Shown: one piece after another, positions 56,293 through 64,000 of the stretch
Numbering within the stretch: the first letter of the stretch is position 1
Layout: each line of letters starts with the position of its first letter
Assembly (NCBI RefSeq): GCF_030012215.1
Contig: NZ_JASCXX010000010.1
Span: 62,001-126,000 of the forward strand
Length of the DNA stretch: 64,000 nt
Direction of reading: 5' to 3'
DNA from: Anaerobaca lacustris
Lineage (GTDB): Bacteria; Planctomycetota; Phycisphaerae; Sedimentisphaerales; Anaerobacaceae
Translations under genes and position numbers: made by a program
Notes under the pieces: generated by a model
What the model saw: only the letters and a program-made list of their open reading frames with translations
Database searches by the model: none
Told to the model about the DNA's origin: nothing

Positions 56293-56793
56293 TCAGGCGG
56301 CCATCCATAGCTTCACAACAACCGCGAGGACCACCGCCGCGAAGACGCCGGCAAGCAGATCGTCGGCCAGCACCCCCCAGCCATCGGGCAACGACTCCAG
56401 CTTGCGTATCGGCCAGGGCTTGGTGATATCGAAAACGCGAAACAGGAGAAACCCCAATGCCGCTACCAGACAGCATTGTTTCAACGACACGTCGGCCGGC
56501 AGCAGCCACGGGATGACGAGGAAGACCAGCGCCTGGCCGGCCACCTCATCGACGACGACCTCGCCGGGATCGGCCTTACCCGCCAGAGCCGCCACAGCGG
56601 GAACACACGCCACGCACGCCACCGAACCGGCGACGACGAACGCCGCCATCACCGCCGCGACAGCCGCACCCGACACATCGAGGTGCCCCAGCACCGCAAA
56701 CGCCACCACCGGCGGCAGAGACCCCCACGTCCCCGGCGCAACCGGCAGCCACCCCAACCCAAAACACGATGCAATCAACCGTCTCCAGTCCAT
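56293..56793 (-). CDS. pgpA: phosphatidylglycerophosphatase A
   Basis: About 166 aa. It dephosphorylates phosphatidylglycerol phosphate. It has CFGLGWLPVAPGTWGSLPP (G-x-x-PxAPGTxGS), the acidic motif DPGEVVVDEVAGQALVFL and FRVFDITKPWPIRKLESLPDGWGVLADDLLAGV with its DD pair, plus several membrane helices. ATG 56793 (MDWRRLIASCF) matches the family start. An ATG at 56850 would add 19 residues. It shares direction with uppP, with a 39-bp gap. Confidence 0.92.
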   Translation of the reverse strand: MDWRRLIASCFGLGWLPVAPGTWGSLPPVVAFAVLGHLDVSGAAVAAVMAAFVVAGSVACVACVPAVAALAGKADPGEVVVDEVAGQALVFLVIPWLLPADVSLKQCCLVAALGFLLFRVFDITKPWPIRKLESLPDGWGVLADDLLAGVFAAVVLAVVVKLWMAA

Positions 56794-56892
56794 AGGGCCA
56801 AGACCATACCCCACAACCGCCCCCAAGTCAAAAGGAAACAGCGTGTTCATGTTGCGTTGCGCAGGCTGAGGATCGGTGCCCCCGGATGCGGC

Positions 56893-57069
56893 TCAACTCT
56901 GGAGTTTGCGGAGGATGTGGCGGGCGAGGTGCTCGTTGACTTCGCGATGTCTCGGCACGGGCTGGCATATGCCCGTCTTGGGGTTCTGATACCAGTCGTG
57001 GCGCTGCCCATGACGCAGCAGGACGCACCCATCGTTCTCCAGCCGCCGGACCAGATCTATTCGCTTCAT
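56893..57069 (-). CDS. hicA: HicA-type mRNA interferase toxin
   Basis: A 58-aa double-stranded-RNA-binding-like protein: MKRIDLVRRLENDGCVLLRHGQRHDWYQNP, then CQPVPRHREVNEHLARHILRKL. It has the catalytic-type His in G-x-RH-x-x-Y and the conserved PRHREVN-x-x-LA. It lies downstream of, and overlaps by 4 nt, the HicB antitoxin gene. The ATG 57069 matches the family start. The module looks complete. Confidence 0.85.
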   Translation of the reverse strand: MKRIDLVRRLENDGCVLLRHGQRHDWYQNPKTGICQPVPRHREVNEHLARHILRKLQS

Positions 57070-57260
57070 GCGATTCGCAGCTCCGCCACGCGCCGCACGC
57101 CGGGGATTCGCCCGCTCGTCAACTCGTCGTGGAGGTCCTTGAGATTCTCTTGAAGCTCTTCGATCGTCTCGCCCTGCGTCATGTAGTCGGGATACTCCTC
57201 CAGGTGCCCCAACCACATGCCATTATCCTGCCAGTAGATGTAGCGAATCGTCTTCATCAT
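57066..57260 (-). CDS. hicB: HicB-type antitoxin
   Basis: A 64-aa short HicB: YIYWQDNGMWLGHLEEYPDYMTQGETIEELQENLKDLHDELTSG. The partial RNase-H-like fold (W-x-G-x-LEEYPDY-x-TQG-x-T-x-EEL-x-x-NL) is the part that covers HicA. There is no DNA-binding tail, so autoregulation may rely on other features. The antitoxin-first order is less common for HicAB. Overlap with hicA indicates coupling. Confidence 0.85.
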   Translation of the reverse strand: MMKTIRYIYWQDNGMWLGHLEEYPDYMTQGETIEELQENLKDLHDELTSGRIPGVRRVAELRIA

Positions 57261-57328
57261 TTCAGTCTACCATTCTTCGACGCGAAGTACAAGTCAACTG
57301 AACTACCTCCAACGATGGTCTTCTCGCT

Positions 57329-58429
57329 CTATGAAGGCCCGATGCCGAGCACCTTGAGGGCGAATCGGTCGGTCATGCCGGCGATGTAGTCGCAGACGGC
57401 GCGTGGGAGGCCGTGCTGGGGGATGAATCGCTGAAAATAGCCGGGCATCAGGTCAGGCGCGGCGCACAGTCGCTCGAAGATTTGGGCCAGCCGCCGGCGG
57501 GCGTCCTCGGCGTTGCGGATGAGGGATTCGTGATGGTAGAAGCACTCCAGCAGAAACGTCTCCAGCGCCTCCAGCTTGCGGTCGCACTGGGGCGACAGGC
57601 CGATCACGTTCTGCGGCCTGGCGCACGCATCGAGCGGGGTGGCGATCCCCGCGGCGGCGATGTTGCCGTCGCTGGTGGCGATGCAGTCGCCCACCAGGGT
57701 GTCGATGATCGCCTTAGCCGTACGGGTCCGGCGGATCGTTCGGTCCTCGATCGCGTCGGCGTCGACCTGGCGTTGCGCCTCGGCGAAGATCTCGATGTGC
57801 CGCATCTGCTCGCTGTCGAGCAGGCGGGCCTTCATCCCGTCTTCGAGATCGTGGCAGTTGTAGGCGATGCGGTCGGCCAGGTCCACGATCTGGCCTTCCA
57901 AGGTGCCGTTGGCCTCGGCGAAGGGGTCGCCCTGGGGGACATCGTAGCGGCTCTTGTGCTTGGCCAGGCCCAGGCGGGTCTCGTACATGAGGTTCAGGCC
58001 CATGAACGCCGGATAGGGGTGTTCGAGCAGTTCGACGATGCGCAGCGAGTGGGCGTTGTGCTCGAACCCGCCGTAGTCGGCCATCAGCCCGTTGAGGGCC
58101 GCCTCGCCGGCGTGCCCGAACGGCGGATGCCCAAGATCATGCGCCAGGCAGATCGCCTCGGTCAGCGCCTCGTTGAGTCCCAACGCCCGGGCGATGGTCC
58201 GGCCGATCTGGGCGACCTCGATCGTGTGCGTCAGACGCGTGCGATAGTAATCGTCGAGCCCCGGCGTGAACACCTGCGTCTTGCCTTCGAGCCGGCGGAA
58301 GGCCGAGCTGTGGATGATCCGGTCGCGGTCCCGTTCGAACGCCGAGCGATATCGGTGCGGCGTCTCAGCATAGGCCCGGCCCTTGCTCGCCATCTCCGTC
58401 ACGGCGTACGACTGCATACTCTCGGACAT
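57329..58429 (-). CDS. dgt: dGTP triphosphohydrolase-like HD protein
   Basis: A 366-aa HD-superfamily protein. It has RYRSAFERDRDRIIHSSAFRRLEGKTQVF, the first His in TRLTHTIEVAQIGRTIARALGLN, the HD pair in ICLAHDLGHPPFGHAGEAAL and the distal Asp in LADRIAYNCHDLEDG. This is the type-2 dGTPase-like group that hydrolyses dNTPs to deoxynucleosides. The start at ATG 58429 (MSESMQSYAVTEMASKGR) fits the family. The frame to 58456 crosses the edge of a repeat. Confidence 0.93.
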   Translation of the reverse strand: MSESMQSYAVTEMASKGRAYAETPHRYRSAFERDRDRIIHSSAFRRLEGKTQVFTPGLDDYYRTRLTHTIEVAQIGRTIARALGLNEALTEAICLAHDLGHPPFGHAGEAALNGLMADYGGFEHNAHSLRIVELLEHPYPAFMGLNLMYETRLGLAKHKSRYDVPQGDPFAEANGTLEGQIVDLADRIAYNCHDLEDGMKARLLDSEQMRHIEIFAEAQRQVDADAIEDRTIRRTRTAKAIIDTLVGDCIATSDGNIAAAGIATPLDACARPQNVIGLSPQCDRKLEALETFLLECFYHHESLIRNAEDARRRLAQIFERLCAAPDLMPGYFQRFIPQHGLPRAVCDYIAGMTDRFALKVLGIGPS

Positions 58430-58463
58430 TGGGGTTGCTCTGTGAAAAGGATTCAATTCGTCT

Positions 58464-58510
58464 TATGGGTCCCATAGGACCTATTGGACCAATGGGACCG
58501 ATTGGCTCCG
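58464..58510. repeat. 9-bp tandem repeat between dgt and the HIT gene
   Basis: Units GGGTCCCAT, AGGACCTAT, TGGACCAAT, GGGACCGAT, TGGCTCCG. Best-preserved array of the family also at 16503-16538 and 41172-41199. It fills the gap between the dgt start and the HIT-gene stop. Confidence 0.75.
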
Positions 58511-58518
58511 CCTTGCGC

Positions 58519-59028
58519 TCACAGGTTCGGCAGGCCGTGCTCGGCGCTGACGGTTTTCAGTTCTGCCAGCAGGTCCACCAGGGACTGGCTGACGACGTCG
58601 GTATCGCTGCACACGTTCATGAAATTCGTGTCGCCATCCCAGCGCGGCACGACGTGGATGTGCATGTGGCCGGGCAGGCCGGCGCCGGCGCAGCGGCCGA
58701 AGTTCAAACCCACATTGTACCCGTGCGGATTGATCGTCATCGACAGGGCCCGCTGCGATTCGCGAACGAGCTTCATCAACTCGGTCATCTCTTCCTCTCG
58801 GGCGTCGTCGAGGTCGGCGATGTGCCGGGCGGGCGAGACGAGCAGGTGTCCGTTGTTGTACGGATAGCGGTTCAGCACAACCAGGCTCCTCTCGGTCCGC
58901 CACAGCAGCAGGTTCTCGTCGTCGGATTCAGGATGGGCGAAATCGCGACAGAGGAAACAGCCGTCGCCTTTGTCGAGTCCGCGGATGTAGGGGATGCGCC
59001 AGGGCGCCCAGATGTTGCTTCGTTCCAA
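58519..59028 (-). CDS. HIT-family nucleotide hydrolase/transferase
   Basis: A 169-aa protein with the HIT triad HMHIHVVPRW (about 121-130) and the preceding N-x-G-x-x-x-G in GYNVGLNFGRCAGAGLPG. CFLC near residue 24 and a downstream His fit the Zn-binding AP4A-phosphorylase-like HIT branch. The start is TTG at 59028 (MERSNIWAPWRIPYI, a strongly conserved opening), with GGGAGG 9 nt upstream. It probably cleaves dinucleoside polyphosphates or AMP conjugates. Confidence 0.9.
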   Translation of the reverse strand: MERSNIWAPWRIPYIRGLDKGDGCFLCRDFAHPESDDENLLLWRTERSLVVLNRYPYNNGHLLVSPARHIADLDDAREEEMTELMKLVRESQRALSMTINPHGYNVGLNFGRCAGAGLPGHMHIHVVPRWDGDTNFMNVCSDTDVVSQSLVDLLAELKTVSAEHGLPNL

Positions 59029-59062
59029 GGTGCAATGCCTCCCAATTCAGTCGATGCCGGCC

Positions 59063-60061
59063 TCACGGGGCCAGCGATTCGGTCGTCAGCGTCTGCTCGA
59101 TGGTGACGTGCGGGTCGGCCCGTATCCCCATCGGCGGCAACGACGCCCTCATTCGTATGGTGTACTTCTGGTCGCTTGCGAGAAGGCGGCCGGCGTCCAG
59201 ATCGAAGGACTCCCGTCCGGCCCCTTCGAGCGCAAGCACCTGATAGCCGCCGAGAAAGCCAAACGTCCCGCTGACCTGGAACCGTCCGGCATAGGGGATG
59301 GGCCATTCGCTCGGCGCCGCTTCGGCAGGGGCATAGGTGCTTTCGACGATCACAAGCCGTTCGTCATCATGTCGGATTTCGCTGAGCCGGTAGATCACAT
59401 CGCGGGCCTTACGCAGGACCATCGGCAGGGGCACCGGCAGCTTCGACGTCCAGGATTGGCCGACAACCACACCGTCGGCGGGGCGTTCAATGCTCGCCAC
59501 TGCGTCCCACAGGAAGTACTGCCCTGCGACAAAATCGCCGACCATGTCGGGGTTCTTGATGCGGCCGCCCGAGGGCCCCGAGCGAAACGCCCGCTCGCCG
59601 ATTTCCTTCACGAGCGCATCCAATTCGGATCGATCGACGATCTTGCCCCGCGAGTCGACCGTGAACGAGAAGGCCCTTCCGCTTGCGCCCTCGGCGGCAT
59701 CGGTGCCGGAGTGGCGTCCGCTGCGTTCGACCCGAACCGATTCGCAGACGGCCCGGATCGTGCTGATCCCGTACGGGTCCACGCTCACCGGCGTGTACGT
59801 CGTGACCATTTCCAGACGCTCGAATCGTCTCTCGATCTGCTCATCCGCAGCGGCGTTCGGGTCCCAGTCCAGCAGGATGTCCCGATTCGAGACGAATTTG
59901 TATCGCAACGTGCGGCCCGGCTCGAAATCCACTGTCAGAAGAACGCGCTCATCGCCGCGACGCACACCTGCGCCATCGTCCCGGACGCCGACGGTCCGGC
60001 ACCCGACCGACAGCGACAGGACGACGACAAGTCCGAAAGTGAGATTGGTTCTGAGCGCCAT
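59063..60061 (-). CDS. lipoprotein of unknown function (second of a tandem pair)
   Basis: A 332-aa protein with a lipoprotein signal (MALRTNLTFGLVVVLSLSVGC). The mature region (LLTVDFEPGRTLRYKFVSNRDILLDW, FSFTVDSRGKIVDRSELDALV, GVVVGQSWTSKLPVPLP) resembles the beta-rich domain of its upstream neighbour and of planctomycete DUF6263-like proteins. The first in-frame start is a GTG at 60085, touching the previous stop (TAGTG). ATG 60061 gives the better signal peptide. No enzymatic motif was seen. The upstream gene encodes a related lipoprotein. Confidence 0.75.
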   Translation of the reverse strand: MALRTNLTFGLVVVLSLSVGCRTVGVRDDGAGVRRGDERVLLTVDFEPGRTLRYKFVSNRDILLDWDPNAAADEQIERRFERLEMVTTYTPVSVDPYGISTIRAVCESVRVERSGRHSGTDAAEGASGRAFSFTVDSRGKIVDRSELDALVKEIGERAFRSGPSGGRIKNPDMVGDFVAGQYFLWDAVASIERPADGVVVGQSWTSKLPVPLPMVLRKARDVIYRLSEIRHDDERLVIVESTYAPAEAAPSEWPIPYAGRFQVSGTFGFLGGYQVLALEGAGRESFDLDAGRLLASDQKYTIRMRASLPPMGIRADPHVTIEQTLTTESLAP

Positions 60062-60084
60062 GATCTTCTTCTCATCCAGCCGCA

Positions 60085-61179
60085 CTATCGAAGGCGTTCG
60101 AGCCTGTACAACTGCATCCGTTCCATTCGCACGGCAGCGGGATTGGCCGCACCGTCCTGGACGGCCTGCTGGTCAACGGCCACCCATTCCGTGCGGAACT
60201 GCTCGACGTACGTGTCGATCGTGCCCGTATCCAGATCGAGCAGCAACCGGCCCTCGTAGGTGTCCACGTGGTCGAACAGGCCCGCCGCAACCACCTCGGC
60301 CTGCTCCTGATGCAACTGCCGGGCCGCCGCCGAGGAGGGAATGCCCTTCATCGTCACGTGCGCGAGACGAGCGTCCCCGTCGGCCTCGACCCGATCGAGA
60401 CTGTAGAGCCGCTCGTAGGCTCTGTCGCCCATCCGACCGAACGAGAACAGCCGGACGTTGCTCCACCTATCGCCCGGATGGACCGTCCGGCCTTCCGAGG
60501 CCATCAGGGCCGGGACCTCATGCCGCTGGCGGATTTCCTTCTCATCGAGCAGTCTCAGGGCCGTCTGATGCTCCGCCGAACGGCCCTCGATCGAATCGCG
60601 GATACCGGCAACGCCATCGACGGACACGACCGCTCCCTTGGGCGTCATCTCCACTTCGTAGCTCCTGCCGATCAATTCCGACAGAGGCCCCTGCCAATCC
60701 GGATCCCGCACGCTGTCAAAGTCGAGAACGACCGTCTCCCGCGAGCGGCCCAGATACGTCAGCGCCAGGATCGTGACCTCGATCACGGCGTTGCCCTTGT
60801 CGTTGACGCGAAGGACCCGCTGCTCGAATGTGATCTCCACGCGGTTTCCGATCGCACCGCCTCGGAAGCTGTCCGGCTTACTGGACTGGTCGCCCTCCCA
60901 TCGGACGGAGGCCTCGGTCTCTGTCGTCACCTTGCAGGTCACGGCCCGATCCGGGACGAACTCCAGACGCAGATCGACGACGGCCTCCACCTCCATCGGA
61001 CCGTCATCCTCGGCCGTCGGCAAGGGCTCCGGAACGGCTGCCGGCTCGGGTGCATCCCTCGTGACCGGCTCGCCGGACGCGCCCCCTTGCGTGGGCGCGC
61101 TCTTGCAGCCTGCCAGCAGCACGAGCAGGCCAAGGACAATGCCGGCAACGGCGACACAGGCACTTGTCTTTCGTCTCAT
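60085..61179 (-). CDS. lipoprotein of unknown function (first of a tandem pair)
   Basis: A 364-aa protein with lipobox LLAGC after a hydrophobic stretch and a Pro/Glu-rich linker. The domain ([84 protein letters not shown]) parallels the next gene, suggesting tandem duplication with divergence. Both are likely anchored in the periplasmic leaflet. ATG 61179 ([13 protein letters not shown]) is preferred to 61197. It is divergent from ilvD across 174 bp. Confidence 0.75.
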   Translation of the reverse strand: MRRKTSACVAVAGIVLGLLVLLAGCKSAPTQGGASGEPVTRDAPEPAAVPEPLPTAEDDGPMEVEAVVDLRLEFVPDRAVTCKVTTETEASVRWEGDQSSKPDSFRGGAIGNRVEITFEQRVLRVNDKGNAVIEVTILALTYLGRSRETVVLDFDSVRDPDWQGPLSELIGRSYEVEMTPKGAVVSVDGVAGIRDSIEGRSAEHQTALRLLDEKEIRQRHEVPALMASEGRTVHPGDRWSNVRLFSFGRMGDRAYERLYSLDRVEADGDARLAHVTMKGIPSSAAARQLHQEQAEVVAAGLFDHVDTYEGRLLLDLDTGTIDTYVEQFRTEWVAVDQQAVQDGAANPAAVRMERMQLYRLERLR

Positions 61180-61353
61180 CCAGGTCCCTACCCACAAGTC
61201 GGACTACGCCAATTCTTCCATCATACCCCAAGAACCGATTATAGGAGTGCCGGGGCATCCGACAACGATTTTCCTTTATGGATCGCGGGGAGTGAGCTAA
61301 ACTATTTGTTTTTGACCCTCAGTGTTCGTACCGGTGGTTTTGGAGAAGAGACA

Positions 61354-63021
61354 ATGAGAAGCGATACCGTCAAGAAGGGCTTTCAGCGGGCGCCCCATCG
61401 CGGCCTGCTTCACGCGTGTGGCTTGAAGGATGCGGATTTCGATAAGCCGTTCATCGGCGTCGCCAACAGCTTCTGCGAGGTTGTGCCGGGCCACGTTCAT
61501 CTCAACGAAGTGGCCCGCGTCGTGAAGGAAGCCATACGTGAAGCCGGCGGCGTGCCCTTCGAGTTCAATACAATTGCGGTCTGTGACGGCGTCGCGATGG
61601 GCCATACGGGCATGAAGTACTCGCTGTCCTCGCGCGAGATCGTCGCCGACTCGGTCGAAACGATGGTGCGGGCCCACTGCTTCGACGGCCTGATCTGCAT
61701 CCCCAACTGCGACAAGATCATCCCCGGCATGTTCATGGGCGCCGTGCGCCTGAACGTGCCGACCCTGTTCGTCTCGGGCGGCCCGATGAAGGCGGGCAAA
61801 ACCAAGGACGGCAAGACGGTGGACCTGATCAGCATCTTCGAGGGCGTCGCCCAGTTCAACGCCGGCAAGATCAGCGAAGAAGAGCTCAAGGAGCTCGAAT
61901 GCGCCGGCTGCCCCACCCAGGGCAGTTGCTCGGGCATGTTCACCGCCAATTCGATGAACTGCCTGTCCGAGGCGATCGGCATGGCCCTGCCCGGCAACGG
62001 CACGATCCTCGCGGTCGATCCGAAGCGGCAGGACCTGTACAAGGCCGCCGGCAGACAGATCGTCGAACTGGTGAAAAGGGACATCAAGCCGCTCGACGTC
62101 ATCAGCGACAAGTCGATGGACAACGCGCTGGCCCTCGACATGGCGATGGGCGGCTCGACCAATACGGTCCTCCATACGCTGGCCATCGCCAGCGAGGCGA
62201 AGATCGCCTACGACCTGGACCGGATCAATGCCATCTCCGAGAGGTGTCCGAATATCTGCAAGGTCTCGCCGTCCAGCGCCATCCACATCGAGGACGTCGA
62301 CCGTGCCGGCGGGATCAGCGCGATCCTCAACGAGATCAGCAAGGTGCCGAACCTGTTGAACCTCGACTGTCTGACCGTCACGGGCAAGACGCTGGGAGAG
62401 AACATCGCCAGCGCGAAAATCGAGGACACCGAGGTGATCCATCCGCTGGCCAACGCCTATTCCAAGACGGGCGGCCTGTCGATCCTGCGCGGCAATCTGG
62501 CCCCCAACGGCAGCGTCGTCAAGAGCGCCGGGGTCGCCAAGGCCATGCTGACACACACCGGCCCGGCGGTCATCTTCGAGAGCCAGGAAGAGGCCTGCGA
62601 GGGCATCCTGGCCGGCAAGGTCAAGGCCGGCGACGTGGTCGTCATCCGCTATGAGGGCCCCAAGGGCGGGCCGGGCATGCAGGAGATGCTCAGTCCGACC
62701 AGCTACATCATGGGCGCCGGCCTGGGCGAGTCGGTCGCGCTGATTACCGACGGGCGGTTCAGTGGCGGCACGCGCGGCGCCTGCATCGGGCACGTCAGCC
62801 CCGAAGCGGCCGTCGGCGGGCCCATCGGTCTGCTCAAAAACGGGGACATCATCGAGATCGACATCCCCAACAACACGATGAACGCCAAACTCTCCGACGC
62901 CGAATGGGCCCAGCGCAAGAAGGCCTGGAAACCGATGGAACCCCGAATCAAGGAAGGCTGCCTCGGCAAGTACGCCGCCATGGCCACCAGCGCCGACACC
63001 GGCGCCGTGCTGAAATGGTAG
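61354..63021 (+). CDS. ilvD: dihydroxy-acid dehydratase
   Basis: A 555-aa Fe-S enzyme of branched-chain amino-acid synthesis, making the 2-oxo acids of valine and isoleucine. It has [59 protein letters not shown], the cluster motif [12 protein letters not shown] with [19 protein letters not shown], and [25 protein letters not shown] sits about 8 nt before ATG 61354. The plus-strand frame extends upstream to 60268 opposite the lipoprotein but without a start context. Confidence 0.97.
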   Translation: MRSDTVKKGFQRAPHRGLLHACGLKDADFDKPFIGVANSFCEVVPGHVHLNEVARVVKEAIREAGGVPFEFNTIAVCDGVAMGHTGMKYSLSSREIVADSVETMVRAHCFDGLICIPNCDKIIPGMFMGAVRLNVPTLFVSGGPMKAGKTKDGKTVDLISIFEGVAQFNAGKISEEELKELECAGCPTQGSCSGMFTANSMNCLSEAIGMALPGNGTILAVDPKRQDLYKAAGRQIVELVKRDIKPLDVISDKSMDNALALDMAMGGSTNTVLHTLAIASEAKIAYDLDRINAISERCPNICKVSPSSAIHIEDVDRAGGISAILNEISKVPNLLNLDCLTVTGKTLGENIASAKIEDTEVIHPLANAYSKTGGLSILRGNLAPNGSVVKSAGVAKAMLTHTGPAVIFESQEEACEGILAGKVKAGDVVVIRYEGPKGGPGMQEMLSPTSYIMGAGLGESVALITDGRFSGGTRGACIGHVSPEAAVGGPIGLLKNGDIIEIDIPNNTMNAKLSDAEWAQRKKAWKPMEPRIKEGCLGKYAAMATSADTGAVLKW

Positions 63022-63156
63022 TGCAGCAGTCGGACGCGGGCATCTCGTGTTCTGGCCTTGCGCACCGCGTCCACTGGAATTCGCTCATGACATTCGGTAC
63101 AATGATCGTGGTTTCGAGCGATCCGTCGGAACGTCGCGAGCGCAGGAGCAGGTAGC

Positions 63157-63387
63157 ATGAACGAACGAATCACGACAGACCCCAATATCTGCCATGGGCA
63201 GGCATGCGTGAGGGGCACAAGGATCCCGGTCCACCAGATCGTGCGCATGCTCGCCAATGGTGATACCGTCGAGGATCTCCTGCAGGAGTATCCCTCATTG
63301 ACACAGGAGGATGTCTTCGCCTGCCTCGATTACGCCGCCTCCCTGGCAGAAGAAGAGATTTCTCCTATCGCGGACGCGACACCGTGA
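63157..63387 (+). CDS. DUF433 antitoxin-like protein
   Basis: A 76-aa winged-helix DUF433 protein: ITTDPNICHGQACVRGTRIPVHQIVRMLANGDTVEDLLQEYPSLTQEDVFACLDYAA. DUF433 (VapB45-like) proteins pair with a DUF5615 PIN-like toxin. AGGAG is 8 nt upstream of ATG 63157. The downstream gene, with a GTG overlapping its stop, begins as DUF5615 but is truncated. The antitoxin itself is full length. Confidence 0.88.
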   Translation: MNERITTDPNICHGQACVRGTRIPVHQIVRMLANGDTVEDLLQEYPSLTQEDVFACLDYAASLAEEEISPIADATP

Positions 63388-63521
63388 AGATCCTTGTGGA
63401 TGAGAACATCCCCACGATCTGCGTGGAGCGCCTACGTAAGAAAGGCCACGAAGTGGTGGACATTCGCGGCACGGCGGAGGAAGGCCTGTCGGACGAGAGA
63501 CCATGCGAGACACTGTCATGA
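63384..63521 (+). pseudogene. truncated DUF5615 PIN-like toxin
   Basis: GTG 63384 (overlapping the antitoxin stop) begins VKILVDENIPTICVERLRKK, then GHEVVDIRGTAEEGLSDE and stops at TGA 63519-63521 after 45 codons. Family members run to about 110 and contain further acidic residues and a TxDKD-like motif, all missing here. Only the first active-site Asp (VDEN) remains. Likely inactive. Confidence 0.75.
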
Positions 63522-63546
63522 GCACGTGGGAGGAGGCCAGGGAACG

Positions 63547-64000
63547 GTGAACAGGGGAAACGTTCAGAAATGGTATGCGGCGGGGTTGTGTTTTGAGTGT
63601 ACGGGGTGTGGGGCGTGCTGCTCGGGGCCGGGGGAAGGGTATATCTGGGTGACGCGGCCGGAGATCGAGCTGATCGCCAGGCACCTGAAGACGACGCCGG
63701 GGCAGTTGCGGCAGAAATACCTTCGGCGGGTGGGCCTGCGCACCACGATCATCGAACACGAAACGACCAAGGACTGTATCTTTCTCAGGACGATTGGCGG
63801 CCGCAAACAGTGCGTGATCTACCCGGTCCGGCCGAGTCAGTGCCGAACGTGGCCGTTCTGGCCGGACAACCTCTCAGGGCCCAACGCCTGGAACAGCACC
63901 GCCGTCCGGTGCCCCGGGATCAACCGGGGACGGCACTACAGCGCCAAGCAAATTGAACAAATCAAGAGAAACAAGCAATGGTGGCTGAATCAGAACGATA
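63547..64000 (+). CDS. YkgJ-family cysteine-cluster protein (partial, runs off window)
   Basis: The frame from GTG 63547 is open to the right edge (151 codons). It starts VNRGNVQKWYAAGLCFECTGCGACCSGPGEGYIWVTRPEIELIARHL. The cluster C-x-x-C-x-x-C-x-x-CC and later CIFL, CVIYPVRPSQCRTWPFW and VRCPG are the YkgJ (CxxCxxCC) metal-binding pattern thought to bind Zn or Fe-S. AGGG lies about 6 nt upstream. The function is unknown. The stop codon lies outside the window. Confidence 0.85.
   Translation, partial: MNRGNVQKWYAAGLCFECTGCGACCSGPGEGYIWVTRPEIELIARHLKTTPGQLRQKYLRRVGLRTTIIEHETTKDCIFLRTIGGRKQCVIYPVRPSQCRTWPFWPDNLSGPNAWNSTAVRCPGINRGRHYSAKQIEQIKRNKQWWLNQND

Noticed and set aside
58429-58540. Collagen-like GPIGPIGPMGPIG peptide
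   Set aside because: It is a translation of the 9-bp tandem repeat on the strand opposite the dgt/HIT transcripts, with no independent start signals.
60268-61353. N-terminal extension of ilvD by 362 codons
   Set aside because: The extension is the shadow of the lipoprotein gene. ATG 61354 has a good ribosome-binding site and the family-typical start.

Overview
The window is high-GC bacterial chromosome with long antisense shadow frames. It most resembles the Phycisphaerae (phylum Planctomycetota). The signs are a prepilin-like protein with the H-X9-DG motif, a secreted SGNH hydrolase joined to a dockerin-like repeat and a LamG-type domain, a signal peptidase I with large insertions, a GH78 rhamnosidase, and intergenic spacers full of short tandem and palindromic repeats. 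The lineage is inferred from gene content, because no rRNA gene is present.

Layout. 1-9.5 kb: the start of a GH78 alpha-L-rhamnosidase (running off the left edge), signal peptidase I, an HU-like protein, a cold-shock protein, an HNH nuclease, a VapBC-type module with a clear operator/promoter, a PAP2 phosphatase, a prepilin-like protein and a coiled-coil membrane protein. 9.5-14.5 kb: the rod-shape operon mreB-mreC-mreD-PBP2. 14.6-19.5 kb, opposite strand: a division cluster mraZ, small ORF, rsmH, LysM protein, ftsL-like, ftsI, converging on the rod operon. tRNA-Gly and proA follow.

21.4-28.5 kb is an accessory region: a four-helix-bundle (23S-IVP-like) gene inside GTGATAAG-type repeats, a complete HEPN-MntA module, an XRE-antitoxin relic, a second MntA gene whose HEPN partner is deleted, a lower-GC island (possible nuclease-like protein, DUF4145 protein, lipoprotein), an AbiEii-like nucleotidyltransferase with a small partner, and an HNH-AP2 protein. 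28.7-35.6 kb holds the SGNH hydrolase, a P-type cation ATPase, and hisC-hisB-ispF. 35.7-39.2 kb is a second accessory patch: an FRG-domain protein, a HEPN-MntA pair bracketed by a 242-bp direct duplication, and a fourth MntA with a truncated HEPN.

39.2-64 kb is mostly housekeeping: cysS-ruvC-ruvA, an exported zinc-ribbon protein, ruvB; then on the minus strand phoH-pgpH-ybeY-corC/tlyC-recO, purA, uppS-cdsA, uppP-pgpA, a HicBA module, a dGTPase-like HD protein, a HIT protein and two lipoproteins; then on the plus strand ilvD, a DUF433 antitoxin with a truncated partner, and a YkgJ-type cysteine-cluster protein cut by the right edge.

Three themes stand out. First, toxin-antitoxin loci are dense and several keep the antitoxin gene while the toxin is deleted or truncated. 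Second, several dispersed repeat families occupy the spacers: 28-bp GTAGGGGCGA-type palindromes, 7-bp and 9-bp tandem units, and a TTTCG-rich inverted repeat. One palindrome lies in frame inside hisC and another supplies a stop codon. Third, some core enzymes are atypical: signal peptidase I with a zinc ribbon and an about 230-residue insertion, PgpH without its extracellular domain, and YbeY lacking its third zinc histidine.
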